This document shows positions 17,300 through 29,015 of a DNA stretch of 64,000 bases, in pieces. The stretch is taken from positions 5,956,001 to 6,020,000 of the forward strand of contig NZ_LT963352.1 in assembly GCF_900236475.1 (NCBI RefSeq). The letters run 5' to 3'. The notes under the pieces were generated by a model that did no database searches, had not been told where the DNA came from, and saw only the letters and a program-made list of their open reading frames with translations. A program made the position numbers and the translations under genes. Numbering within the stretch: position 1 is the first letter of the stretch; each line of letters begins with the position of its first letter. The DNA comes from Streptomyces chartreusis NRRL 3882. Its GTDB lineage: Bacteria; Actinomycetota; Actinomycetes; Streptomycetales; Streptomycetaceae.

Positions 17300-18007
17300 G
17301 TGAACCAGTTCCCCGGCAGCGGGATCTACGACCGTATGCACGCCGTGCAGGACATGCGCGCCGCTCAGGGCGAGTACACCGGCCCGCAGGCCGAGTCCCG
17401 CTACGTCATCCCGCGCTTCGTCGAGCGCACCTCCCAGGGCATCCGCGAGTACGACCCGTACGCGAAGCTCTTCGAGGAGCGCGTGATCTTCCTCGGCGTC
17501 CAGATCGACGACGCCTCCGCCAACGACGTCATGGCGCAGCTGCTGTGCCTGGAGTCGATGGACCCCGACCGTGACATCTCGGTCTACATCAACAGCCCCG
17601 GCGGCTCCTTCACGGCGCTCACTGCGATCTACGACACGATGCAGTACGTGAAGCCGGACATCCAGACGGTCTGCATGGGCCAGGCGGCCTCCGCCGCCGC
17701 CGTCCTGCTGGCCGCCGGCACCCCGGGCAAGCGCATGGCCCTGCCGAACGCCCGCGTGCTGATCCACCAGCCGTACAGCGAGACCGGCCGCGGCCAGGTG
17801 TCCGACCTGGAGATCGCCGCCAACGAGATCCTCCGGATGCGCACGCAGCTGGAGGAGATGCTGGCCAAGCACTCCACCCAGTCGATCGACAAGATCCGCG
17901 AGGACATCGAGCGCGACAAGATCCTCACGGCCGAGGACGCGCTGAACTACGGGCTGATCGACCAGATCATCACCACCCGGAAGATGGACAACTCGAGCCT
18001 GCGCTGA
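17300..18007 (+). CDS. clpP2: ATP-dependent Clp protease proteolytic subunit 2
   Basis: A 235-aa ClpP paralogue with an N-terminal extension of about 55 residues relative to ClpP1, presumably a propeptide. The nucleophile Ser lies in GQAASAAAVLL (about residue 131), the His in LIHQPYSE, and the Asp in the ERDKIL region. SPGGSFTALTAIYDTMQYV is conserved. GTG 17300 is preceded by CAGGAGA. It starts 110 bp after clpP1 and is likely co-transcribed. Together with ClpP1 and the unfoldase ClpX it makes the main cytosolic protease. Confidence 0.96.
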   Translation: MNQFPGSGIYDRMHAVQDMRAAQGEYTGPQAESRYVIPRFVERTSQGIREYDPYAKLFEERVIFLGVQIDDASANDVMAQLLCLESMDPDRDISVYINSPGGSFTALTAIYDTMQYVKPDIQTVCMGQAASAAAVLLAAGTPGKRMALPNARVLIHQPYSETGRGQVSDLEIAANEILRMRTQLEEMLAKHSTQSIDKIREDIERDKILTAEDALNYGLIDQIITTRKMDNSSLR

Positions 18008-18035
18008 GGCGAGAGGCTGTATCGTCTGCCGCCCC

Positions 18036-18055
18036 TTGGCACGGTTTGGCACGGT
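18036..18055 (+). repeat. Exact 10-bp direct repeat in the clpX leader
   Basis: TTGGCACGGT occurs twice back to back. The same leader has CCCCTTGGC (18032-18040) complementary to GCCAAGGGG (18075-18083), and GGGGGGCCCG repeated at 18080 and 18093. A -10-like TATCGT lies just upstream. Confidence 0.8.
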
Positions 18056-18188
18056 CCACGTCAAAGTGAACCGCGCCAAGGGGGGCCCGAACGGGGGGCC
18101 CGGCAAGGTACCGTCGGACATAAGGCAGCACCAGGAGTCCGCTGGACGTCGGCGTCCAGGAGTCTCCCAGGCGAAGGGGAAGCACACC

Positions 18189-19475
<1,287 letters not shown>

Positions 19476-19493
19476 TCACCCACTGCACGCGTG

Positions 19494-19519
19494 GGCGCCC
19501 GGCACTTCTGCCGGGCGCC
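19494..19519. terminator. Terminator between clpX and the convergent gene
   Basis: A perfect 11-bp stem GGCGCCCGGCA (19494-19504) with its complement (19509-19519), a CTTC tetraloop, and TTCGT after. It can serve both convergent genes. Confidence 0.85.
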
Positions 19520-19534
19520 TTCGTCGTTGCCGCG

Positions 19535-20494
19535 TCAGGCCTTGACGCGGACTTCCTTGCGGGCCTTGGTCGTGATGTCGATCGCCACGTCCTTGGTGAC
19601 GCCCTGCGCCGCGTCACCCGGCGACACGACGGCGATCGTGCTGTAGTCGGCCCACGCGCAGAACCAGTTGGTCTTCTCCTTCTTCGTCAGCCGGTCCTGC
19701 CCCTTGACCGACTGGCACTTCATGACCGCACCGTCGAGGTCCGCCGCCTCGGGCTCGCCGACCAGCTCGGGCTTGCCGGACCCGGTGGCGGACTCCTTCT
19801 CGGCCGACTTCTTGAAGTTGGCGAAGAACAGGTCCAGAGTCGCCTCAGGGTCGGAGATCTCACCGTAGGCACCGGCCACCGACAGCGTCTTGGCCGTCGC
19901 CATCTTCGCCGCGGACGACGGATCGTCGGGGTCGTAGTCGCTCAGGTCCACCGTGGAGTACTGGCCCGCCGCGGACTTGGCGTTCTTGACGCCGCTCTTC
20001 TCCAGCTCCGACGTCGAGTCGTCGCCGGCGGTCTGCCCGTCCTTGGTGATGCGCTTGTAGTCGCTGAGCACCGTCGCCGGCGTCGTGAGCTTGTGCGGTC
20101 CGTCGTCCTCCAGGGACCCCGCGCCTCCGCCCCCGCCGATCACGAAGTACGCGCCCACGCCGATCGCCGCGACGACCGCCACCGCGCCGATGACGATGCC
20201 CGTCTTCTTCTTGCCGCCGCCCGGGGCCGGGGGCTGGGGGACGCCGTACGGGGCCTGGCCGTAGGGCGGCTGCTGGCCGTACGGGGGCTGCTGGCCGTAG
20301 GGGTTCGGCTGGGGCGGGACGCCCTGCGGGGGCTGCTGCGGGTAGCCGTACCCGGGCTGGGGCGGAGGGGCCTGCTGGGGGTAGCCGTAGCCGGGCTGGG
20401 GTGCCTGCGGCGGCTGGCCGTACGGACCGGGCTGGCCGTACGGTCCGGGCTGCTGGGGCTGCCCGCCGTACGGGCCCGGCTGGTTGTAGCTCAT
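19535..20494 (-). CDS. Pro/Gly/Gln-rich single-pass membrane protein
   Basis: A 319-aa protein. Residues 1 to about 95 are built from GPYGQP, PQQPGYGYPQQ and related repeats. A KKK then precedes one transmembrane helix (GIVIGAVAVVAAIGVGAYFVIGG), and a soluble C-terminal domain of about 180 residues follows, expected outside the cell (LTTPATVLSDYKRITKDG, then FCAWADYSTIAVVSP). The layout is common in actinobacterial envelope proteins of unknown function. ATG 20494 has GGAGGGGAACC upstream. It is divergent from valS. Confidence 0.8.
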   Translation of the reverse strand: MSYNQPGPYGGQPQQPGPYGQPGPYGQPPQAPQPGYGYPQQAPPPQPGYGYPQQPPQGVPPQPNPYGQQPPYGQQPPYGQAPYGVPQPPAPGGGKKKTGIVIGAVAVVAAIGVGAYFVIGGGGGAGSLEDDGPHKLTTPATVLSDYKRITKDGQTAGDDSTSELEKSGVKNAKSAAGQYSTVDLSDYDPDDPSSAAKMATAKTLSVAGAYGEISDPEATLDLFFANFKKSAEKESATGSGKPELVGEPEAADLDGAVMKCQSVKGQDRLTKKEKTNWFCAWADYSTIAVVSPGDAAQGVTKDVAIDITTKARKEVRVKA

Positions 20495-20632
20495 GTTCTG
20501 GGTTCCCCTCCAGATGCTTATGCGTTCGAGACATCCTGGCGCAGACCCGTCGTGTGCATGGCATCGGGGCCCCCACCGTTACAAAGCAAACGCGTTTCGG
20601 GACGGGGGAGTGACACCTCTAAACTGACCCCC

Positions 20633-23257
<2,625 letters not shown>

Positions 23258-23270
23258 GGGTTCGTACGGT

Positions 23271-23310
23271 CGTGAAGGCCCCGGTGCTTGTCGGCGCCGG
23301 GGCCTTCACG
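23271..23310 (+). terminator. Terminator after valS
   Basis: A perfect 14-bp stem CGTGAAGGCCCCGG (23271-23284) with its complement (23297-23310) and a 12-nt loop. Confidence 0.85.
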
Positions 23311-23319
23311 CGTCTCTTT

Positions 23320-23342
23320 CAGGGGCGCGGGGAACTGCGCGA
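23320..23342. repeat. Dispersed Streptomyces intergenic repeat, copy 2
   Basis: The same core as at 16328-16350 (GGGGCGCGGGGAACTGCGC, 23 bp identical in total). It lies directly after the valS terminator and before folC. Confidence 0.75.
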
Positions 23343-23423
23343 CAAGCCACACACAACCCGCACGGAAAGGACGACACAAACCACCCCCGACCGATGTCAC
23401 AGCCGCTCCGTAGACTGGGCCCC

Positions 23424-24947
23424 GTGAGCGAGCTCCCTCCAGACCACAACGCCGACGACCAGCCCGACCCCCTCGACAGCTTCGACGAGATCATCGCGGA
23501 GGAGACCACCCGCGATCCCGACCTCGCCGTCATCGAAGCCGGCAGCCGAACCCTGCGCACCCAGGGCGGACCGCCCGACGCCGACATCCCGACCCGGCCC
23601 GCCGACCCCGAGGTCGACAAGGCCCTGCGCGAGGTCGAGGCGGAGCTCGCCACGCGCTGGGGCGAGACCAAGCTGGAGCCCTCCGTCAGCCGGATCGCCG
23701 CGCTGATGGACGTGCTGGGGGAGCCGCAGCGGTCGTACCCGTCGATCCACATCACGGGGACCAACGGCAAGACCTCCACGGCCCGCATGATCGAGGCCCT
23801 GCTCGGCGCCTTCGAGCTGCGCACCGGCCGCTACACCTCGCCGCACGTGCAGTCGATCACCGAGCGCATCAGCCTGGACGGCGCCCCGATCTCCGCCGAG
23901 CGGTTCATCGAGACGTACCAGGACATCAAGCCGTACGTCGAGATGGTCGACGCGCAGCAGGACTACCGGCTGTCCTTCTTCGAGGTGCTCACCGGCATGG
24001 CGTACGCGGCGTTCGCCGACGCGCCCGCCGACGTCGCCGTCGTCGAGGTCGGCATGGGCGGCTCCTGGGACGCCACGAACGTGATCGACGGTGACGTCGC
24101 CGTCGTCACGCCCATAGACCTCGACCACACCGACCGGCTCGGCACCACGCACTCCGAGATCGCCACGGAGAAGGCCGGCATCATCAAGCAGGGCGCGACG
24201 GTCATCATGGCGCAGCAGCCGGTCGACGCCGCGCAGGTGCTGCTGAAGAAGGCCGTCGAGGTGGACGCGACCGTGGCCCGGGAGGGCCTGGAGTTCGGTG
24301 TCGTGGAGCGGCAGGTGGCCGTCGGCGGGCAGCTGCTGACGCTGCGCGGGCTGGGCGGCGAGTACCCGGAGGTGTACCTGCCGCTGCACGGCGCGCACCA
24401 GGCGCACAACGCGGCCGTCGCGCTCGCCGCCGTCGAGGCGTTCTTCGGCGTCGGCGCGCAGCGGGCCGAGCCGCTCGACTTCGACACGGTCCGCAAGGCC
24501 TTCGCGGCCGTCGCCTCGCCGGGCCGGCTGGAGGTCGTGCGGCGTTCCCCGACGGTCGTGCTCGACGCCGCCCACAACCCGGCGGGCGCCCGAGCGGCGG
24601 CCGAGGCGATCGGTGAAGCCTTCCAGTTCAGCCGGCTCATCGGTGTCGTCGGCGCGAGCGGCGACAAGAACGTACGGGGGCTGCTGGAGGCCTTCGAGCC
24701 GGTGTTCGCCGAGATCGTGGTCACGCAGAACTCCAGCCACCGCGCGATGGACGCCGACGAGCTGGCCGGCATCGCCGTCGAGGTGTTCGGCGAGGAGCGC
24801 GTCCAGGTCGAGCCGCGGCTGCCCGACGCGCTGGAGGCCGCGATCACGCTGGCCGAGGAGGAGGGCGAGTTCGCGGGTGGCGGTGTGCTCGTCACCGGTT
24901 CCGTCATCACCGTCGGCGAGGCCCGACTGCTCCTGGGGAGGGGCTGA
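23424..24947 (+). CDS. folC: Bifunctional folylpolyglutamate synthase / dihydrofolate synthase
   Basis: A 507-aa Mur-ligase-family enzyme: P-loop HITGTNGKTSTARM, Mg-binding region VVEVGMGGSWDATNVID, the DHTDRLG histidine motif, and a C-terminal ligase domain with DAAHNPAGARAA. It adds glutamate to folates and dihydropteroate. The first 75 residues are an acidic, probably disordered extension. GTG 23424 has no Shine-Dalgarno, but TAGACT (23411-23416) ends exactly 7 nt before it, as at valS. DUF4233-type and ndk genes follow closely on the same strand. Confidence 0.95.
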   Translation: MSELPPDHNADDQPDPLDSFDEIIAEETTRDPDLAVIEAGSRTLRTQGGPPDADIPTRPADPEVDKALREVEAELATRWGETKLEPSVSRIAALMDVLGEPQRSYPSIHITGTNGKTSTARMIEALLGAFELRTGRYTSPHVQSITERISLDGAPISAERFIETYQDIKPYVEMVDAQQDYRLSFFEVLTGMAYAAFADAPADVAVVEVGMGGSWDATNVIDGDVAVVTPIDLDHTDRLGTTHSEIATEKAGIIKQGATVIMAQQPVDAAQVLLKKAVEVDATVAREGLEFGVVERQVAVGGQLLTLRGLGGEYPEVYLPLHGAHQAHNAAVALAAVEAFFGVGAQRAEPLDFDTVRKAFAAVASPGRLEVVRRSPTVVLDAAHNPAGARAAAEAIGEAFQFSRLIGVVGASGDKNVRGLLEAFEPVFAEIVVTQNSSHRAMDADELAGIAVEVFGEERVQVEPRLPDALEAAITLAEEEGEFAGGGVLVTGSVITVGEARLLLGRG

Positions 24948-24952
24948 GTTCC

Positions 24953-25309
24953 GTGCGTACGCTGTGTTCTTCGACCCTGATCGGCGAGTTCTTCATCATC
25001 GGCTTCGCCGGCCTGGTCGCCATGAAGGATCCCGACCTGTCCATGACCACCGTGTGGACGGTCAGCGGTGTCGCGATGTTCCTGTGCCTGGTGCTGTGCG
25101 GCCTGGTGACGCGCCCGGGCGGGGTCGCGCTCGGCTGGGCGTTGCAGATCGCGCTCATCGCGTCGGGCTTCGCCGTGCCGATGATGTTCTTCCTGGGCGT
25201 GGTCTTCGCGGCCCTGTGGTGGGCGTCCGTGCACTACGGGCGGAAGGTGGACGAGGCGAAGGCGAGATTCGCGGCCCAGGCCGACTCCTCCACACCTGAC
25301 GCTGCGTAA
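24953..25309 (+). CDS. DUF4233-type small membrane protein
   Basis: A 118-aa protein with four hydrophobic segments covering most of residues 8-95, starting MRTLCSSTLIGEFFIIGFAG, with a charged C-terminus. Proteins of this kind follow folC in many actinobacteria (DUF4233 by my recollection); the function is unknown. GTG 24953 is 5 bp after the folC stop, with GGGGAGGGG overlapping the folC end as ribosome binding site, so it is translationally coupled to folC. Confidence 0.85.
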   Translation: MRTLCSSTLIGEFFIIGFAGLVAMKDPDLSMTTVWTVSGVAMFLCLVLCGLVTRPGGVALGWALQIALIASGFAVPMMFFLGVVFAALWWASVHYGRKVDEAKARFAAQADSSTPDAA

Positions 25310-25373
25310 CAGGCGCCCCGACACGCCGGGTAATCTCGTCCCACCGCTAAACCTTGACTCAAAGGAGCCCGTC

Positions 25374-25787
25374 GTGAGCCAGCGCACCCTCGTCCTCCTC
25401 AAGCCCGACGCCGTCCGTCGCGGCCTGACCGGCGAGATCATCAGCCGCATCGAGCGCAAGGCGGGCTGGGCGATCACCGCGCTGGAGCTGCGCACCCTGG
25501 ACCAGGACACGCTGGAGCAGCACTACGGCGAGCACAAGGGCAAGCCCTTCTACGAGCCGCTGGTGGAGTTCATGGCCTCCGGCCCGGTCGTGGTGATGAT
25601 CGTCGAGGGTGAGCGGGTCATCGAGGGGCTGCGCGCGCTCGCCGGCCCGACCGACCCGATCGCCGCGGCCCCGGGCTCCATCCGTGGCGACTACGGCGTC
25701 ATCGTCCGGGAGAACCTGATCCACGCCTCCGACTCGGAGGAGTCCGCCGAGCGTGAGGTGAAGATCTTCTTCCCGGGTCGCGCCTGA
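25374..25787 (+). CDS. ndk: Nucleoside diphosphate kinase
   Basis: A 137-aa protein of typical Ndk length. The phosphohistidine lies in the NLIHASDSEESAEREVKIFF signature, and the N-terminal TLVLLKPDAVRRG motif is intact. It transfers gamma-phosphate between nucleoside triphosphates and diphosphates. GTG 25374 is preceded by AAAGGAG. A -10-like TAATCT lies at 25331-25336. It is followed by a U-tailed terminator. Confidence 0.97.
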   Translation: MSQRTLVLLKPDAVRRGLTGEIISRIERKAGWAITALELRTLDQDTLEQHYGEHKGKPFYEPLVEFMASGPVVVMIVEGERVIEGLRALAGPTDPIAAAPGSIRGDYGVIVRENLIHASDSEESAEREVKIFFPGRA

Positions 25788-25804
25788 ATCGAAACGGCGA
25801 GGGA

Positions 25805-25833
25805 AGTCTGGGGGCCACGGCTCCCGGACTTTT
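25805..25833 (+). terminator. Terminator after ndk
   Basis: The stem AGTCTGGGGGCC (25805-25816) pairs with GGCTCCCGGACT (25819-25830), using two G-U pairs, and is followed by a TTTT run. It is one of the few U-tailed terminators in the window. Confidence 0.75.
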
Positions 25834-26040
25834 CTGGCATATGCGTGGCGATCGAGGGAACGATGGTCCCCGAACGCCCGTCTCCACAAGCGAACCCGCA
25901 CAGCATCTGCTGACAATGGCGGAGACCCTCCCGCAGTGTTCGCGAAGGCGCGTCTACGATGGAAGCCTTCACGTCACAGCACCCACCTTTGCCTACCTGA
26001 AAAGCCCTCAAAAGCTAGTGGGAAGGCCAGACGAATCCTG

Positions 26041-27072
26041 ATGGGGAACTCAATGTCGTTCATCGGCCGTGACATGGCTGTCGACCTCGGGACCGCCAAC
26101 ACGCTGGTGTACGTCAGGGGTCGCGGGATCGTACTCAACGAGCCGTCCGTCGTCGCGATCAACACCAACACCGGTGGCATCCTCGCGGTCGGTGCCGAAG
26201 CGAAGAAGATGATCGGGCGCACGCCGGGCAACATCGTTGCCGTTCGTCCGCTGAAGGACGGTGTGATCGCCGACTTCGAGATCACCGAGCGGATGCTCCG
26301 CTACTTCATCCTGAAGATCCACAAGCGGCGGTATCTGGCTCGTCCGCGGGTCGTCGTCTGTGTGCCCTCGGGCATCACGGGCGTCGAGCGCCGCGCCGTC
26401 ATCGAGGCGTCGTCCCAGGCCGGCGCCCGCCAGGTGCACATCATCGAGGAGCCCATGGCCGCGGCCATCGGCTCCGGCCTGCCGGTCCACGAGGCCACGG
26501 GCAACATGGTGGTCGACATCGGCGGCGGCACCACGGAGGTCGCGGTCATCTCCCTCGGCGGCATCGTCACCGCCCAGTCCATCCGTGTCGCGGGCGACGA
26601 ACTGGACAACGCGATCATCCAGCACATCAAGAAGGAATACTCCCTTCTGCTGGGTGAGCGGACGGCCGAGCAGATCAAGATCACGATCGGTTCGGCGTAC
26701 GACCTGGACTCCGACGAGCACACCGAAATCCGCGGCCGGGACCTGGTCTCCGGGCTGCCGAAGACCGTCGTCATCTCCGCGGCCGAAGTCCGCAAGGCGA
26801 TCGAGGAGCCGGTCAACGCGATCGTCGACGCCGTCAAGACGACCCTCGACAAATGCCCGCCGGAGCTGTCCGGCGACATCATGGACCGAGGAATCGTTCT
26901 GACCGGCGGCGGAGCGCTGCTGCGGGGCCTGGACGAGCGGTTGCGCCGGGAGACCGGTATGCCGATCCATATCGCCGAGGATCCGCTGGACAGCGTGGCG
27001 CTCGGGTCCGGCAAGTGCGTCGAGGAGTTCGAGGCGCTCCAGCAGGTTCTGGACGCCCAGCCGCGCAGATGA
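26041..27072 (+). CDS. mreB: Rod-shape/spore-wall actin homologue MreB
   Basis: A 343-aa actin-like ATPase with phosphate-1 motif DLGTANTLVYVRGRG, phosphate-2 motif VVDIGGGTTEVAVISLGG, and adenosine motif GIVLTGGGALLRGLDERL. In Streptomyces MreB acts mainly in spore-wall synthesis rather than in apical growth. The start could be ATG 26041 (343 aa) or ATG 26053; the second has GGGGAAC upstream, the first gives the usual length. It heads the mreBCD-mrdA-rodA set but has its own terminator-like hairpin after it. Confidence 0.96.
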   Translation: MGNSMSFIGRDMAVDLGTANTLVYVRGRGIVLNEPSVVAINTNTGGILAVGAEAKKMIGRTPGNIVAVRPLKDGVIADFEITERMLRYFILKIHKRRYLARPRVVVCVPSGITGVERRAVIEASSQAGARQVHIIEEPMAAAIGSGLPVHEATGNMVVDIGGGTTEVAVISLGGIVTAQSIRVAGDELDNAIIQHIKKEYSLLLGERTAEQIKITIGSAYDLDSDEHTEIRGRDLVSGLPKTVVISAAEVRKAIEEPVNAIVDAVKTTLDKCPPELSGDIMDRGIVLTGGGALLRGLDERLRRETGMPIHIAEDPLDSVALGSGKCVEEFEALQQVLDAQPRR

Positions 27073-27086
27073 CGTAACTCTTCGAT

Positions 27087-27122
27087 TCCGCCGTACGGGA
27101 CGATCTCCTCTCGTACGGCGGA
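27087..27122 (+). terminator. Hairpin after mreB
   Basis: A perfect 11-bp stem TCCGCCGTACG (27087-27097) with its complement (27112-27122) and a 14-nt loop. It may terminate or attenuate transcription between mreB and mreC. Confidence 0.65.
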
Positions 27123-27216
27123 TCGTTGATATAGAGGCACAAGCTCCCACAATGCAGCCCCTCGGGTTTCCCTGGGGCTTCCCGAATTCCTATGAGGAAG
27201 GGCACGGCCGCCGCAC

Positions 27217-28164
27217 GTGAGGGACACACGAGAGAGCCGGCTGCTCCTGGTGCTGCTGATCGCCATCGCGTTCGCGTTGATCACGGTGGACATTCGCGGT
27301 GGGGAGGATTCCCCCGTCGACGGTGCCCGGCAGGCCGCGGCGACGGTCTTCGGCCCGATCGAGAGTGGTGTGTCGGCCGCGGTCGACCCGGTCGGCAACG
27401 CGGTCTCCGCCATCCGGGAATCCGGCGAGCGGCACGACCGGCTCGCCGTACTGGAGGAGGAGAACGCGGCCCTGAAGGCGCGGCTCGGCAGCGACGACCG
27501 CAGTCGCAGCCGCCTCAAGCAGCTCGACAAGATGCTGAAGATCGCCGGCCAGGGCCAGTACGGCATCAAGGGCGCCGAGGTCATCGCCATCGGAGCCGCC
27601 CAGGGCTTCTCCTGGACGATCACCATCGACGTCGGCGCGGACGACGGCATCAAACGCGACATGACCGTCCTGAACGGGGACGGGCTCGTCGGCCGGGTCA
27701 CCACCGTCGGGCCCGAAACCGCCACGGTCCTGCTCGCCAGCGACCCCGACTTCACGGTCGGCACCCGGATGGAGGCCAGCGACGAGCTCGGCTTCGCCTC
27801 CGGGCAGGGCGACCGCCCGCTGCGCGTGGAACTCCTCAACGGCAAGGCGGAGGTGAAGAAGGGCGACCGCCTGGTCACCTTCGGCTCGCAGGCCGACCGG
27901 CCGTTCGTGCCGGGCGTGCCCGTCGGCGTGGTCTCCCGCGTCGACCCGTCCGGCGGCGGGCTGACCCGCACGCTCTACGTCACGCCGTACGCCGCCTTCA
28001 GCAAGCTCGACATCGTCGGTGTCGTCGTCGAGGCCCCGAAGAAGGACCCGCGCGACACGGTGCTCCCGCCCAAGCCGAAGCCGACCCCCAGGCCGACGGT
28101 GACGGTGACCGTGACGCCGTCCGCCGAGGCACCGTCAGACGGCCAGAACCAGCAAGAGCAGTAG
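27217..28164 (+). CDS. mreC: Rod-shape-determining protein MreC
   Basis: A 315-aa bitopic protein with one N-terminal transmembrane helix (LLLVLLIAIAFALITVDI), a coiled coil (RLAVLEEENAALKARLG), then the two beta-barrel MreC domains (including GFSWTITIDVGADDGIKRDM and GDRLVTFGS). The C-terminus is a Pro/Thr/Val-rich tail. It scaffolds the wall-elongation complex on the outer face of the membrane. GTG 27217 is preceded by GAGGAAGGG further upstream only. Confidence 0.93.
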   Translation: MRDTRESRLLLVLLIAIAFALITVDIRGGEDSPVDGARQAAATVFGPIESGVSAAVDPVGNAVSAIRESGERHDRLAVLEEENAALKARLGSDDRSRSRLKQLDKMLKIAGQGQYGIKGAEVIAIGAAQGFSWTITIDVGADDGIKRDMTVLNGDGLVGRVTTVGPETATVLLASDPDFTVGTRMEASDELGFASGQGDRPLRVELLNGKAEVKKGDRLVTFGSQADRPFVPGVPVGVVSRVDPSGGGLTRTLYVTPYAAFSKLDIVGVVVEAPKKDPRDTVLPPKPKPTPRPTVTVTVTPSAEAPSDGQNQQEQ

Positions 28165-28177
28165 GAGCTGTCACCCC

Positions 28178-28849
28178 ATGCGCGTCAACCGGATCCTGCT
28201 CTCCTCCGCCCTGGTCGTCGTCGCCCTGGTGATCCAGGTGAGCGTCCTCGCCCGCCTCCATCTGCCGGGCGCCGTGCCCGACCTGATGCTCCTCACCGTC
28301 CTCGGCCTCGCCCTGGTGTACGGCCATGTGGGTGGTGCCCTCGTCGGTTTCGGCGCCGGCCTGCTGGCCGATCTGGCCCCGCCCGCCGATCACGCCGCCG
28401 GGCGCTACGCCCTCGTGCTGTGCGTCATCGGCTACCTCGCGGGCCTGGTGAAACCGGAGACGGGCCGGCTGAAGTCCGCGACCGGCCCCATGGTCGTGGT
28501 GGTCGCCGCCGCCCTCGGCTCCACCCTGCTGTACGCCGGGGTCGGTGCCCTCGTCGGTGACACCGCCGCCCGGCATGTGGGCCTGGGCAGCCTGCTGTTC
28601 ACGGCCGCCCTGTACGACCTGCTGCTCGCCCCGTTCGTGGTGCCCGGGGTGATGGCGCTGGCCAGGCGCGCCGAGAACGATCCGCTCGCCGAGACCGGCT
28701 CCGCCGCCAAGGCCACCGACATCTCCTCCGGCTGGCTCTCCGGAGGCACCGGCCTGAGGATCGGCAGCCAGCGGAACGGGCTGCGGGTGAAGGCGGCCCG
28801 GGCACGGATGGCGCGGGCCGGGCGCATCAAGGGGGTCAAGCGGCTGTGA
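28178..28849 (+). CDS. mreD: Rod-shape-determining protein MreD
   Basis: A 223-aa membrane protein with about five hydrophobic segments in residues 5-165 and a basic C-terminal tail of about 50 residues (LRVKAARARMARAGRIKGVKRL). ATG 28178 is 13 bp after mreC, with GTAGGAG just upstream, so the two are coupled. It partners MreC in the elongation machinery. Confidence 0.92.
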   Translation: MRVNRILLSSALVVVALVIQVSVLARLHLPGAVPDLMLLTVLGLALVYGHVGGALVGFGAGLLADLAPPADHAAGRYALVLCVIGYLAGLVKPETGRLKSATGPMVVVVAAALGSTLLYAGVGALVGDTAARHVGLGSLLFTAALYDLLLAPFVVPGVMALARRAENDPLAETGSAAKATDISSGWLSGGTGLRIGSQRNGLRVKAARARMARAGRIKGVKRL

Positions 28850-29015
28850 GCGCAGCGAAGTTCACCCGAACGGACCGGTCCGGTAGGAACGCCGGCTCGT
28901 GGGCCCGTCGTTCCTCACTCGTATCCGCACACACCTGCCCGGACACATCTCGGCATCCGGGCCCGGCTCTGTACTCGCACATCCGTACGCGCACTGAGAG
29001 GGGGAGGCAGCCGCA

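Noticed and set aside
20501..20632. T-box or similar tRNA-sensing leader before valS
   Set aside because: The gap is only about 130 bp, shows no T-box sequence, and the promoter-like hexamer sits 7 nt before the start codon.
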